From: Dyella_B humi
Lineage (GTDB): Bacteria; Pseudomonadota; Gammaproteobacteria; Xanthomonadales; Rhodanobacteraceae
Direction of reading: 5' to 3'
NCBI RefSeq assembly: GCF_044904605.1
Contig: NZ_JADIKI010000023.1
Location: forward strand, 620,001-684,000
DNA: 64,000 nucleotides
In this document: positions 50,190 through 59,701 of the stretch, in pieces
How the letters are laid out: every line of letters starts with the position of its first letter
Position numbering within the stretch: the stretch's first letter is position 1
Made by a program: the position numbers and the translations under genes
Notes under the pieces: model-generated
The model's database searches: none
The model's input: only the letters and a program-made list of their open reading frames with translations
What the model was told of the DNA's origin: nothing

Positions 50190-51419
50190 TTACTTCTTGC
50201 CGCTACCGTGGAACCACAACAGGATGCTGTCCCACAGGCGCTTGAAGAAACCGCCCTGCGGTGCATCGTTCATCGCGACCAACGGCACGTCCATGATCGA
50301 CTGGCCATCTTCGGTGATGTGCAGCGTACCGACCTGCTGGCCCTTCTTGTAGGGCGCGATCAACGTGGACGGAATATCCATCGTCGCCTTCAGCTTGTCG
50401 TAGTCGCCGGTCTTCACGGTCACCAGCACGTCCTGCTGCACGCCGAGCGGAAGCTGATCTTCCTCACCCTTCCACAAGCGCGGCGTAGCCAGCGGCTTGC
50501 TGACTTCGTACAGCTTGTGCGTTTCGAAGAAGCGGAAGCCGTAGTTGAGCAGTGCCATTGCCGCGTCGGCGCGCGCTTTCTCGTTGCTGGAGCCCATCAC
50601 GATCGCGATCATGCGCGACTCGCCGCGCTTGGCGGAAGCTGCCAGGCAGAAGCCTGCTTCGGCGGTGTGGCCGGTCTTGATGCCATCAACGCTTGGGTCG
50701 CGCCACAGCAAGGTGTTGCGATTGCCTTGCTTGATGCCGTTCCAGGTGAATTCCTTGATCGCGGAGATCGCGTAGTCATCCGGATAATCATGAATCAGGG
50801 CGCGCGACAGAATGGCGATGTCGTGCGCGCTGGAATAGTGATTGTCGGCCGGATAGCCCGACGCGTTCACGAAGTGCGTGTTCACCATGCCCAACTGCTT
50901 GGCGTAGGCATTCATCAAGTTCGCGAAGGTTTCTTCGGAACCGGCAGTGTGTTCGGCCAGCGCAATAGCGGAGTCGTTGCCGGACTGGATGATCATGCCG
51001 TAGAGCAGATCCTTCAGCGGCACCTGGCTGTTGAGCTTGAGGAAGCTGGTGGAACCGTCCGTGCCCGCGCCGCCTGCGCGCCAGGCGTGCTCGCTGATCA
51101 TCACCGGGTCGGTGAGGTGGATCTTGCCCGCCACCAGCTGCGCCGAAACCACATAGTCGGTCATCACCTTGGTGATCGAAGCCGGCACCACACGCTCGTC
51201 GGGATTCTTGGAAGCGAGAATCTGGCCGGTGGCGTAATCCATCAACACCCATGCCTTGGCATCCACATCCGGCGGCGGCGGTACCGGCACCTGTGTGGCT
51301 GCCGGCGCGGGCGCGGGATTCGGCACGGGCTTGGGCGGGGTCTGCTGGGCAATGGCACCGGCGCCGAACACCAGGGCGGCGGCGGCAAGAATGTGCAGAG
51401 GGTGGCGGAACAGATTCAT
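50190..51419 (-). CDS. dacA: D-alanyl-D-alanine carboxypeptidase (PBP5/6 type)
   Basis: The 409-residue protein trims the terminal D-Ala from peptidoglycan stems. It has a signal peptide, a Pro-rich stretch (residues 28-50), and the active-site Ser81 in PASITK. Next are the SxN motif in QSGNDSAIAL and KTG in GIKTGHTAEAG. A C-terminal domain follows, then a hydrophobic/amphipathic end (RLWDSILLWFHG) that anchors it to the inner membrane. Gene order with rlpA upstream and ybeD/lipB downstream matches the E. coli mrdA-lipA cluster. Confidence 0.95.
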   Translation of the reverse strand: MNLFRHPLHILAAAALVFGAGAIAQQTPPKPVPNPAPAPAATQVPVPPPPDVDAKAWVLMDYATGQILASKNPDERVVPASITKVMTDYVVSAQLVAGKIHLTDPVMISEHAWRAGGAGTDGSTSFLKLNSQVPLKDLLYGMIIQSGNDSAIALAEHTAGSEETFANLMNAYAKQLGMVNTHFVNASGYPADNHYSSAHDIAILSRALIHDYPDDYAISAIKEFTWNGIKQGNRNTLLWRDPSVDGIKTGHTAEAGFCLAASAKRGESRMIAIVMGSSNEKARADAAMALLNYGFRFFETHKLYEVSKPLATPRLWKGEEDQLPLGVQQDVLVTVKTGDYDKLKATMDIPSTLIAPYKKGQQVGTLHITEDGQSIMDVPLVAMNDAPQGGFFKRLWDSILLWFHGSGKK

Positions 51420-51515
51420 TGTGGGCTTACATCCGTAAATGCTTTGGCGCGCGCGGCGCCATGACTACTTCGCAGAAAATTTGCAAATACGCTCTGAATA
51501 AATTCAGAGCGTGTC

Positions 51516-52439
51516 TCAGTCTACCGCGACCTGCGGTGGCGGCAGACCCATTTGTTCGATCTTGGAACTCACCTGGTCGGCGCTATCCACGTCGGAGAGC
51601 GGCCCTACTCGCACGCGGTGCACGAGCCGGCCGCCAATCGTCGCATCGGATACCTGCACCGGGGCGAAATTCGCCACACGCAATTGCGCGGCGATGCGCT
51701 CGGCGTTAGCCGGGTCAGAGAATGCACCCACTTGCAGGTAAATACTGGGCGGATGTGCAGGCGTGGCGGTGGCAATCGGTGGCGGTGGCGGCGCTTCCTG
51801 GGGTGGCGGTGCGGAGGGATCGATGCCTTGCACTTCCACCAGTCCCGTGCCTTTGGGCCAGATGCCGATCTTCACGGCGGCGGCGTAAGACAGATCGATC
51901 ACGCGGTCCTCGTGGAACGGACCGCGATCGTTGATGCGCACGACCACACTCTGGCCGTTCTGCAGGTTAGTCACGCGCGCGTAGCTCGGCAGCGGCAGCA
52001 CCTTGCTGGCAGCGGTGAACTTGTACATGTCGTAGTCCTCGAGGCTAGAGGTCTTATAGCCATGGAACTTGGACCCATAGAACGAAGCGATGCCGCGTTC
52101 GTCGTAGCCACGCGCCGTCGGCAGCACGCTGTAGGTGCGCCCCAGCACGGAGTACGGCGATTTGTTGCCGTAGAGCGAGCGCGGCTCCACTTGCGGCACC
52201 GGCTCGGGCAGCTTGCTCACATCCGGCGGCGGGCCGTCTGGAATACTGTCGCTGCCGCTGCGATAGCGGCTGCTCTGCGGCCTGCTGGTGTCGTCGTTGA
52301 TGCTGCCGGAACCGGAACCTCCCTGGCTGGAACTGCCATGCGAAGACGAATAAGACGGACGCGTGCTGTGATGGCCGCCGCAACCGACCAGCATCAGCGT
52401 GATCGCAAGCAGCCATGACAGGCGCCAGAGCGTCTTCAT
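51516..52439 (-). CDS. rlpA: Septal ring lytic transglycosylase RlpA
   Basis: The 307-residue lipoprotein has a lipobox (LAITLMLVGC) and a Ser/Gly-rich linker. A double-psi beta-barrel domain follows (GIASFYGSKFHGYKTSSLEDYDMYKFTAAS, with RVTNLQNGQSVVVRINDRGPFHEDRVIDLSYAAA containing the catalytic-type Asp). A Pro-rich linker and a C-terminal SPOR domain (YLQVGAFSDPANAERIAAQL) that binds denuded septal glycan complete it. The ATG at 52439 overlaps the mltB stop by ATGA. Confidence 0.94.
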   Translation of the reverse strand: MKTLWRLSWLLAITLMLVGCGGHHSTRPSYSSSHGSSSQGGSGSGSINDDTSRPQSSRYRSGSDSIPDGPPPDVSKLPEPVPQVEPRSLYGNKSPYSVLGRTYSVLPTARGYDERGIASFYGSKFHGYKTSSLEDYDMYKFTAASKVLPLPSYARVTNLQNGQSVVVRINDRGPFHEDRVIDLSYAAAVKIGIWPKGTGLVEVQGIDPSAPPPQEAPPPPPIATATPAHPPSIYLQVGAFSDPANAERIAAQLRVANFAPVQVSDATIGGRLVHRVRVGPLSDVDSADQVSSKIEQMGLPPPQVAVD

Positions 52440-53467
52440 CGCGTGACAGTCTCCTGAGAGCCTGTCTGAACTTTCTGCGCAGCCCCGGACGAGCTCTGAT
52501 CGTTCACGCCATCCACAATCGCCTGCGCCAGCTGGTTCACGGCCATCGCGTACATCACGCTGCGGTTGTAAGTGGTGATCACGCGGAAGTTCTGGAACGT
52601 AAACCAATATTCGGGGCCGTTCGCGCCCTGCAGCGTCTGCAGGCTGCTCGGTGCACCTGGATCCAAGTGCTGCAATGGTGCATAACCCCAGGCTTCGAGC
52701 TGTTCCACCGTCCATTGCGGCGTGGCGTCCTTCACCGTGAGCACTTTCGCCGCGGCATCCGGCTGCGCGCGCGCCGCCACCGGACCGCCCGTGACCCAGC
52801 CGTGCTTGGCGAAATAGTTGGCCACGCTGCCGATGATGTCAGGCAGCGAATTCTGCAGATCGATGTGGCCGTCGCCGTCTTCATCCACTGCAAAATCGCG
52901 GATGCTGCTGGGCATGAATTGTCCCCAGCCCTGCGCGCCGGCATAGGAACCGGTGAGCGTGTCGAGCGGACCGGCAAGTTGCGTATCCGGCAGTTCCATC
53001 AGCGTCTTCAGCTCGTTGCGGAAGAACGCGGCGCGCGGCGGGTAGTACAGGCCAAGCGTCACCAGTGCATCCAGCACTTTGTACTTGCCGGTGTTGCGCC
53101 CGTAGAACGTTTCCACGCCGATGATGGCGACGATGTACTGCGGGGCCACGCCGTACTTCTTGGCGATCCCTTCCAGCAGCGCCTGATGTTCACGGTAGAA
53201 CTTCACGCCCGCATCGATGCGCGCGGGAGTTAGAAAAATCTGGCGGTAATCGCTCCACGGCTTGGCCTCGGCCGGGCGGCTGATCGCATCGAGGATGCTC
53301 TGCTGCCGCTTCGCGCCGTCGAGTAGCGCGTTCAAACTGGCCGGATCCTTGCCGGTGTCTTTCGCTACTTCGGCGACCAGTTGCTGCTGGCCAGGATGCT
53401 CGGCCCAGGCTGCGAATGGCGCCAAGAAACATAGCGCTGCGAGTGCAAAAATGATTCGTTCCTTCAT
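52436..53467 (-). CDS. mltB: Lytic murein transglycosylase B
   Basis: The 343-residue protein has a signal peptide (IIFALAALCFLAPFAAWA) and the slt-type domain with catalytic Glu in AIIGVETFYGRNTG. Then come GSYAGAQGWGQFMPSSIRDFAVDEDGDGHIDL, the EF-hand-like loop of MltB, and NYNRSVMYAMAVNQLAQAI. It cleaves glycan strands to anhydromuropeptides. There is no lipobox, so it is the soluble periplasmic form. An alternative start 16 codons upstream overlaps rodA; 53467 gives a clean signal peptide. Confidence 0.92.
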   Translation of the reverse strand: MKERIIFALAALCFLAPFAAWAEHPGQQQLVAEVAKDTGKDPASLNALLDGAKRQQSILDAISRPAEAKPWSDYRQIFLTPARIDAGVKFYREHQALLEGIAKKYGVAPQYIVAIIGVETFYGRNTGKYKVLDALVTLGLYYPPRAAFFRNELKTLMELPDTQLAGPLDTLTGSYAGAQGWGQFMPSSIRDFAVDEDGDGHIDLQNSLPDIIGSVANYFAKHGWVTGGPVAARAQPDAAAKVLTVKDATPQWTVEQLEAWGYAPLQHLDPGAPSSLQTLQGANGPEYWFTFQNFRVITTYNRSVMYAMAVNQLAQAIVDGVNDQSSSGAAQKVQTGSQETVTR

Positions 53468-53507
53468 GCGGGCGAGGGTAACACGCATGCGCATTTTTGA
53501 TGGCGCA

Positions 53508-54626
53508 TCAGTCATGCACCTTGCGATTGGCATGGATCGACATCAGCACGCCGAAGCCCACCAATAACGACACCGCCGAGGTGCCGCCGTAGCTGACCAT
53601 CGGCATCGGCACGCCCACCACGGGCAGAAGGCCCGCCACCATGCCACCGTTGACGAATACGTATACGAAGAAGCTCATGCCGATCGCGCCGGCGAGCAGG
53701 CGCGAATAGGTGTCCTTTGCTTCCATCGCGATCCACAGGCAACGGCCGATAATGAAAGCGTACAGCACCAGGATCGCACACACGCCAATCAGGCCGAATT
53801 CCTCGCAGAACACGGCAAAAATGAAGTCAGTGGTGTGCTCGGGCAGAAAGTCCAGGCGCGACTGCGTGCCCTGCCCGAAACCCTTGCCGAAGACGCCGCC
53901 CGAACCCACCGCGATCTGCGACTGGATGATGTGCCAACCGTTGCCGAGCGGATCGGATTCCGGATTGAGCATGGTGAGAATGCGACCGCGCTGGTACTGA
54001 TGCATGAAATGCCAGGCGATCGGCGCCATACCGGCCGCACCCGCGAACAACAGACCAATGCGCCACCATGCCATGCCGGACAGGAACAGCGTGAAACTGC
54101 CCGCCGCCGTCACCAACAAGGCCGTGCCGAGGTCCGGCTGTTTGCCGATCAAATAGGCAGGAATCGCGATCATGCCACCAACCACCGCGATGTCCTTCCA
54201 GCGCGGCGGCAGCTGGCGCGGATGCAGGTACCAGGCCACCATCATTGGCATGGTCAGCTTCATCAGCTCCGACGGCTGGAAGCGCATGATCCCTAAATTG
54301 AGCCAGCGATCCGCGCCGCGGCCTTCGCCCAGCACCGCCACCACCACCAGCAGCATCACGCTGCCGGCGTAAAGCCACGGCGTCCAGTTGCGCAGCATCG
54401 ACGGTGGAAGGCGCGACATCACCAAAATGAAGAGGCCGCCGAGCACGAAGCGCGCGGCCTGTCCGATGACCAGAGAAAGATTGCCGCCGCCCGCGCTGTA
54501 CAGCGTCACCAGCCCCACACAGCAGAGCAAGACCAGAGCAAAGGCGAGCGGCAGGTCGATGCGCGGACGCCTCCACACGCGACGGAAAAAGCGATGAAGA
54601 CGAATGCGCAAGGTATCGATGGTCAT
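53508..54626 (-). CDS. rodA: Rod shape-determining protein RodA
   Basis: RodA is the SEDS peptidoglycan glycosyltransferase that works with PBP2. The 372-residue protein has about ten spans. It shows the conserved GRGADRWLNLGIMRFQPSELMKL, GKQPDLGTALLV, and PESDPLGNGWHIIQSQIAVGSGGVFGKGFGQGTQSRLDFLPEHTTDFIFAV (the large periplasmic loop), and VGVPMPMVSYGGTS near the end. It overlaps mrdA by ATGA, so the pair is coupled. Confidence 0.97.
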   Translation of the reverse strand: MTIDTLRIRLHRFFRRVWRRPRIDLPLAFALVLLCCVGLVTLYSAGGGNLSLVIGQAARFVLGGLFILVMSRLPPSMLRNWTPWLYAGSVMLLVVVAVLGEGRGADRWLNLGIMRFQPSELMKLTMPMMVAWYLHPRQLPPRWKDIAVVGGMIAIPAYLIGKQPDLGTALLVTAAGSFTLFLSGMAWWRIGLLFAGAAGMAPIAWHFMHQYQRGRILTMLNPESDPLGNGWHIIQSQIAVGSGGVFGKGFGQGTQSRLDFLPEHTTDFIFAVFCEEFGLIGVCAILVLYAFIIGRCLWIAMEAKDTYSRLLAGAIGMSFFVYVFVNGGMVAGLLPVVGVPMPMVSYGGTSAVSLLVGFGVLMSIHANRKVHD

Positions 54627-56632
54627 TGTGCGTCGTCTCCCGCAGTGGAGCTGTCGGGGGCAGGCATGTCGGTCTGCGGCGTGTCTTCCGGTGCCGGCGG
54701 TGCTTGCGCAGACGAGGCGGCCGCCACGCCGGATTCCTGCAACGGCTGGTGTGGCGGCACCGCGCCGCCTTGCGTAGTGAGCCATGTGTCGAGAATCTTG
54801 CGCGCGATCGGGCCGGCGTCCTTGGCGCCCCACGCGCCCGCCTCAAGCACCACGGCGACGGCGATGCGCGGATCCTCGGCTGGCGTGAAAGCTTCGAACC
54901 AGGCGCGATGGCGCGCGGCGAGGTACGCCGTATTCTTGTTCTCGTTGTACGCGTTGCTGGTTCGCGAGAAGCGCTCGGCGGTACCGCTCTTGCCGGCGAT
55001 GCGATACGGAAAGCCCTCGCCCAACTTGGTGCCGAAGCCGGTCGACTGCGGATCGTTGCTGTAGATCACCAGCTGCATGCCCTCGTTCACCGCCTCCCAG
55101 TCCTTCATGTTCTTGATCAATGAAGGCCCGGTGGGCGAATTGGCCAGCGGCGCCGGTGACTTGCCGACATCCGCAGTCGCCATGACCACGCGTGGCGCGT
55201 AAGGCACACCGCGGCCCGCGAACGTTGCCAAGGCGTGCGCCAACTGCATGGTAGTGACGGACCAATAGCCCTGGCCGATGCCCGCGATCACGGTCTCGCC
55301 GGGATACCAATTCCGCTCCTTGGGCGAATGTTTGGCCTTCCATTCGCGCGACGGCAGGATGCCGGACACCTCGCCGGGAAGATCGACTCCGCTGGGATGT
55401 CCGAATCCGTAAGAGCCCATGAATTCGCTGATGCGATCGATGCCTAAATCCAGCGCAAGCTTGTAGAAGTACGTATTGACCGATGCGTAAATCGCTTTAT
55501 AGAGATTCACCGTGCCGTTGCCATAGCGCAGGTCGTCGCGATAGCCGCGCGACTGGCCCGGAATGTAGAACACGCCGGTGGACAGCACCGTGTCCTGTGG
55601 CGTGCGCACGCCGTACTCCAGGCCCGCCAGACCCATGAACGGTTTCACTGTCGAACCGGGCGGGAAAGCCGCCCTCAAAGCGCGGTTGATCAGCGGTTTA
55701 TCGGGTGACGTGATCAGTGATTTGTAATCGGCCGAGCCGATGCCGTTGACGAATAGATTCGAGTCGAACGACGGCACGCTGACCATCGCCAACACCTGGC
55801 CGTTGCGTGGATCGATTGCCACGGCTGAACCCGGCCTGCTTTCGAACGCATCCTCTACGGCCTTCTGGACGCGTGCGTCGATGCTCAAATAAAGATTCTT
55901 GCCTGGCACCGGCGGATGCGTTTCCAACACGCGCTGCACGCGCCCATCGGCGTTCACTTCATCCAGTTCGTAACCTGGCGTGCCATGCAGCATGTCTTCG
56001 TAAGAACGCTCCAGACCTGTGCGTCCGATATGCGTGGTGCCCTTGTAACGATCCTGATCGAGATTCTCCAGATCATCCGCATCAATGCGGCTTACGTAAC
56101 CCACCACATGCGCAAACAACGGCCCCAGTGGGTAATAGCGCGTGAGATACGGCACCACGTCCACGCCTGGAAAGCGCCAGCGGTTCACTGCGAAGCGTGC
56201 GATGTCGTCCTCGGTCAGCCGCATCTTCAGCGGCACGCTGTCGAAGCGGCGCGATTGCTTGAGCTGCTTGTGAAAGGCGTCGAGATCGTCCTGATCGAGC
56301 GGAATCACCTGGCCCAGATCGGCCAGCATCTGGTTCATGTGCTGCACCTGCTCCGGCCGCACTTCCAGCCGGAACGCCGGTATGTTGTCGGCCAGCAGCA
56401 CGCCGTTGCGGTCGTAAATCAGGCCGCGTGCCGGCGGGATCGCGCGCGGTTTGACGCTATTGTTGACCGAGCGGGTGGCGAACTCGTCGTGATGCAGCAC
56501 CTGCAGAAACACATAGCGCCCCACCAACGCGAACAGACCAAGCAGGATCAGGCCAAAACCCGCCAGCGCACGACGGCGGAATAGCTCGCCTTCACCGCGC
56601 GTGTCCTTGTAGGTGCGCAGGCGGCGGCTCAT
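54623..56632 (-). CDS. mrdA: Penicillin-binding protein 2 (transpeptidase)
   Basis: The 669-residue class B PBP has a single span (GFGLILLGLFALVGRYVFLQVL), a dimerisation domain beginning RGLIYDRNGVLLADN, and the transpeptidase domain with SxxK (PPGSTVKP), SxN (SVNTYFY) and KSGT (AGKSGTAERFS). A Pro/Ser-rich tail of about 50 residues is extra compared with E. coli. It cross-links side-wall peptidoglycan with RodA and MreBCD. The start at 56632 (MSRRLRTYKDTRG) avoids codons that come from the repeat element upstream. Confidence 0.96.
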   Translation of the reverse strand: MSRRLRTYKDTRGEGELFRRRALAGFGLILLGLFALVGRYVFLQVLHHDEFATRSVNNSVKPRAIPPARGLIYDRNGVLLADNIPAFRLEVRPEQVQHMNQMLADLGQVIPLDQDDLDAFHKQLKQSRRFDSVPLKMRLTEDDIARFAVNRWRFPGVDVVPYLTRYYPLGPLFAHVVGYVSRIDADDLENLDQDRYKGTTHIGRTGLERSYEDMLHGTPGYELDEVNADGRVQRVLETHPPVPGKNLYLSIDARVQKAVEDAFESRPGSAVAIDPRNGQVLAMVSVPSFDSNLFVNGIGSADYKSLITSPDKPLINRALRAAFPPGSTVKPFMGLAGLEYGVRTPQDTVLSTGVFYIPGQSRGYRDDLRYGNGTVNLYKAIYASVNTYFYKLALDLGIDRISEFMGSYGFGHPSGVDLPGEVSGILPSREWKAKHSPKERNWYPGETVIAGIGQGYWSVTTMQLAHALATFAGRGVPYAPRVVMATADVGKSPAPLANSPTGPSLIKNMKDWEAVNEGMQLVIYSNDPQSTGFGTKLGEGFPYRIAGKSGTAERFSRTSNAYNENKNTAYLAARHRAWFEAFTPAEDPRIAVAVVLEAGAWGAKDAGPIARKILDTWLTTQGGAVPPHQPLQESGVAAASSAQAPPAPEDTPQTDMPAPDSSTAGDDAQ

Positions 56633-56648
56633 GGGGCGGCTCTGCCGC

Positions 56649-56796
56649 GGGGAACGGGGAACGGGGAACGGGAAACATGTAGATGGCGACTGCCCATCCA
56701 TCCCGTGTCGCATGAATTTCTTGCTGGAACGCAGAGAAAAGCGGTGGCTCGCGCTATCTGCACGTTCCCCGCTCCCCGTTCCCTGTTTCCCGCTCT
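56649..56796. repeat. G-rich inverted pair (GGGAACGGGGAAC), mreD-mrdA gap
   Basis: GGGGAACGGGGAACGGGGAAC at 56649-56676 faces CGTTCCCCGCTCCCCGTTCC at 56763-56785. The centre of about 85 bases has no gene. The element separates mreD from mrdA. Related pairs occur at 49669 and 59479. Confidence 0.75.
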
Positions 56797-57284
56797 CATT
56801 GCAGCCTCAACCGCATCCGCAAGTCGTCAAGCAGCAGGAACAGGAACGGCCACAACGCCGCACTAATGAACGGCGAAGCCCACCACAGCGCCGGCGGGGT
56901 GGCTTCGCCGGCGAAAGCACGCACCACCAGCAGCAGAAAGCGGTCGTTGACCAGCAGGGCCAGCACCGCCAGCGTCTGCTGCCACATCGGGAAAAAGCGC
57001 AGGCGCGAACGGAAGCGCAGCGCGATGAATGCCAACACGCACAGGCGCAACGCCTGCTCGCCGAGCAACACGCCCGACAGCAGATCCGCGCAAATCCCTA
57101 AGATGAAGGCGAGCCCCAGCGTGACGCGCTGATCGCCCGACTCCAGTGCCCAGTACAGCAACACCAACGCGGGCCAGTACGGCTTGAATGCTTCCAGCAC
57201 GTGCGGAAGCGGCACCAGCATCAGCAGCATCGCCACCGCCAGCGTGCCGACAAACCACCAGAAAGAGAGTCGCTGGCGGCTCAT
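56796..57284 (-). CDS. mreD: Rod shape-determining protein MreD
   Basis: The 162-residue inner-membrane protein has five to six spans and the MreD-type segments ALESGDQRVTLGLAFILGICADLLSGVLLGEQALRLCVLAFIAL. It overlaps mreC by ATGA (57281-57284). It belongs to the elongasome that links MreB to the wall enzymes. A G-rich repeat starts right at its stop. Confidence 0.93.
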   Translation of the reverse strand: MSRQRLSFWWFVGTLAVAMLLMLVPLPHVLEAFKPYWPALVLLYWALESGDQRVTLGLAFILGICADLLSGVLLGEQALRLCVLAFIALRFRSRLRFFPMWQQTLAVLALLVNDRFLLLVVRAFAGEATPPALWWASPFISAALWPFLFLLLDDLRMRLRLQ

Positions 57285-58285
57285 GTCGGCGGCGCTCCCG
57301 TGGTCTGCGCCGGTGCTGGCTTGGCGGATGGTGCGGTGGAACCTGGCGCAAACGCGCGTGGTACTGCGACAGTGGACGCCGGCGCAGGCGCTTCACTGGC
57401 CGGCGGACCGGCAGGCGTTGCCGGCGGCGGTGGGCCGGCCGGCTCGGCCAGATCGTGCAGCACCAATACTTCGTCGCTGCGATCCAGATCGGCGCCGGGT
57501 TGCGCGTGCGCTTCCAGGAACATGCCGCTGGGGGCTGGATCCACACTGCTGATCTCGCCAACCGGGAAGCCCTGCGGAAAACGCCCGCCGAGTCCCGAGG
57601 TCAGCAGCTTATCGCCCGGACGCACATCGGCCGCCATCGGCACATTCGGCAAGGTGAGCTGCTGGTCGTTGCGAGAACCGTAGGCCACGGTGCGCAGACC
57701 GGTGCGTTGGACCACCACTGGCAGCGCGTGATCCGGATCGGTCACCAGCATCACAGTGGCGGAGTTCGGCAGCACGTCTACGATCTGCCCCACCACGCCG
57801 TGTGCATCGATCACCGGCTGGCCGGAGCGGATGCCGTCGCGCGCGCCCAGGTTGATCATGATGCGATGGCGGAAAGCACCCATATCCATGCCAATCACAC
57901 GCGCCAGTTGCACGTGCAATTCCAAGCTGTGCTGGGTGTCGAGCAGTTCTTTCAGGCGCTGGTTCTGCTCGGCCACGGCCGCCATGCGGTTGAGCTTGGC
58001 GTTGGCCAGCAGCAGATCTTCGCGCAGGCGCTGGTTCTGCTCGGTGAGCATGCGACGGTCGGCGAACGCCACGCTAAGTGCATGAAAACCATCGGCCGGG
58101 AGACTCGCCAGTCGGTACACCGGCTCGATCACGATGGCGGTGGCATAACGCAGCCGCCACAGCCAGCCGTTGCGATGATCCAGCACCATCAGCACCATCG
58201 CCATGGCGAGGTAGAAGATCAGTCGCAGGGTGCCGGCGGCGGTACCGGCGAACAGGGGCGAGGATTCCTCGCGCGCGAGCGGCAT
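57281..58285 (-). CDS. mreC: Rod shape-determining protein MreC
   Basis: The 334-residue protein has one N-terminal span (LRLIFYLAMAMVLMVLDH), a coiled coil (residues 70-110, LTEQNQRLREDLLLANAKLNRMAAVAEQNQRLKELL), and the two-barrel periplasmic domain (RDGIRSGQPVIDAHGVVGQIV, TDPDHALPVVVQRTGLRTVAYG). A Pro/Ala-rich C-terminal tail follows from residue 270. It bridges MreB and PBP2. It starts 23 bases after the mreB stop. Confidence 0.95.
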   Translation of the reverse strand: MPLAREESSPLFAGTAAGTLRLIFYLAMAMVLMVLDHRNGWLWRLRYATAIVIEPVYRLASLPADGFHALSVAFADRRMLTEQNQRLREDLLLANAKLNRMAAVAEQNQRLKELLDTQHSLELHVQLARVIGMDMGAFRHRIMINLGARDGIRSGQPVIDAHGVVGQIVDVLPNSATVMLVTDPDHALPVVVQRTGLRTVAYGSRNDQQLTLPNVPMAADVRPGDKLLTSGLGGRFPQGFPVGEISSVDPAPSGMFLEAHAQPGADLDRSDEVLVLHDLAEPAGPPPPATPAGPPASEAPAPASTVAVPRAFAPGSTAPSAKPAPAQTTGAPPT

Positions 58286-58308
58286 GGCCTACACCCCCCG
58301 TGTGCGGA

Positions 58309-59355
58309 TTATTCGGGAGCGAAGAAATCGCTGCCGTGCTGATCGATCAGCTCCAGCGCCTTGCCGCCACCGCGGGCCACGCAGGTGAGCGGATCGTCCG
58401 CCACTTGCACATGCAGGCCGGTTTCCTCGGAAAGCAGGCGATCCAGATCGCGCAGCAGCGCGCCACCACCGGTGAGCACGATGCCGCGCTCAGCCACGTC
58501 GGAGCACAGTTCCGGCGGAGTCTGCTCCAGCGCAGCCTTTACCGCCGCGACGATGCCGGCCAGCGGCTCGTGCAGGGCTTCGAGAATTTCGTTGGAGTTG
58601 ACCGTGAACATGCGCGGCACGCCCTCGGCCAGGTTGCGGCCGGAGATCTCGATCTCCTTGACCTGGCTCTGCGGGAAGGCGCAACCGATTTCCAGCTTGA
58701 TGCGCTCGGCGGTGGATTCGCCGATCAGCGTGCCGTGGTTGCGGCGCACGTAGTTGATGATGGATTCGTCGAAGCGGTCGCCACCCACGCGCACGGACTG
58801 CGAGTAGACGATGCCGTTGAGCGAGATCACGGCCACTTCGGAAGTACCGCCGCCGATATCCAGCACCATCGAGCCACGGGCTTCGTGCACCGGGATGCCG
58901 GCGCCGATTGCGGCGGCCATCGGTTCTTCGATCAGAAACACGTCACGGGCGCCGGCGCCTTCGGCCGATTCCTTGATCGCGCGGCGCTCCACCTGGGTGG
59001 AACCGCAGGGCACGCACACCAGCACGCGCGGGCTGGGACGCAAGAAGCGCGAACGGTGCACCTGGCGGATGAAGTGCTGCAGCATCGCCTCGGTCATGGT
59101 GAAGTCGGCGATCACGCCGTCCTTCATCGGCCGCACGGTGGCGATGTTGCCCGGAGTGCGGCCCAGCATGCGCTTGGCCTCGCCACCTACGGCGGCAACG
59201 GTGCGCGGACCGCCCGGACCACGATCCTGGCGAATCGCCACGACAGAAGGTTCGTTCAGGACGATACCCTGGCCGCGCACGTAAATGAGCGTATTGGCCG
59301 TGCCAAGGTCGATGGAAACATCGTTGGAAAACATCCCGCGAAACTTCTTGAACAT
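58309..59355 (-). CDS. mreB: Rod shape-determining protein MreB
   Basis: The 348-residue actin homologue sets cell shape by directing side-wall synthesis. It shows the ATP-binding phosphate loops (SIDLGTANTLIYV and VLDIGGGTSEVAVIS) and an adenosine motif (GIVLTGGGALLRDLDRLL). A membrane-binding start MFKKFRGMF is present. It is the first gene of the leftward cell-shape operon. The upstream 346 bases (59356-59701) contain a G-rich inverted pair. Confidence 0.98.
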   Translation of the reverse strand: MFKKFRGMFSNDVSIDLGTANTLIYVRGQGIVLNEPSVVAIRQDRGPGGPRTVAAVGGEAKRMLGRTPGNIATVRPMKDGVIADFTMTEAMLQHFIRQVHRSRFLRPSPRVLVCVPCGSTQVERRAIKESAEGAGARDVFLIEEPMAAAIGAGIPVHEARGSMVLDIGGGTSEVAVISLNGIVYSQSVRVGGDRFDESIINYVRRNHGTLIGESTAERIKLEIGCAFPQSQVKEIEISGRNLAEGVPRMFTVNSNEILEALHEPLAGIVAAVKAALEQTPPELCSDVAERGIVLTGGGALLRDLDRLLSEETGLHVQVADDPLTCVARGGGKALELIDQHGSDFFAPE

Positions 59356-59478
59356 GGGTCCGCCGCGTATCGACTCTGGCTAAAAAGTAAGCGCGCCAGT
59401 CTAGTAAGCAAATACCTTGTCCGCAAGGACATTCGCGTTAAGAAAAGCGGCTTTTTTCGGGCAAAGATGAGGGAGAGT

Positions 59479-59628
59479 GGGGAAACGAGGAACGGGGAAC
59501 GGGGAACATGCCGATTCGCGTTGATGTTGGGCTTTTGCTTCCTCATCCTCTCTCGAAAGCGCAAATGTGCGAAATCGACGAGTTACCGCGATCCACATAT
59601 TTCCCGTTCCCTGTTTCCCGTTCCCCGA
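59479..59628. repeat. G-rich inverted pair (GGGAACGGGGAAC), mreB upstream
   Basis: GGAAACGAGGAACGGGGAAC at 59480-59499 faces TTCCCGTTCCCTGTTTCCCG at 59601-59620. The element lies in the 346-base divergent space between mreB and the PfkB kinase gene; nothing else readable is seen there. Confidence 0.75.
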
Positions 59629-59701
59629 CTAACCGCTACGATAATCCGTTTGCCGCCGCGACCCAGCCGCGCCCAGCCAACCCTATTCGGACCGCCAACC
59701 C

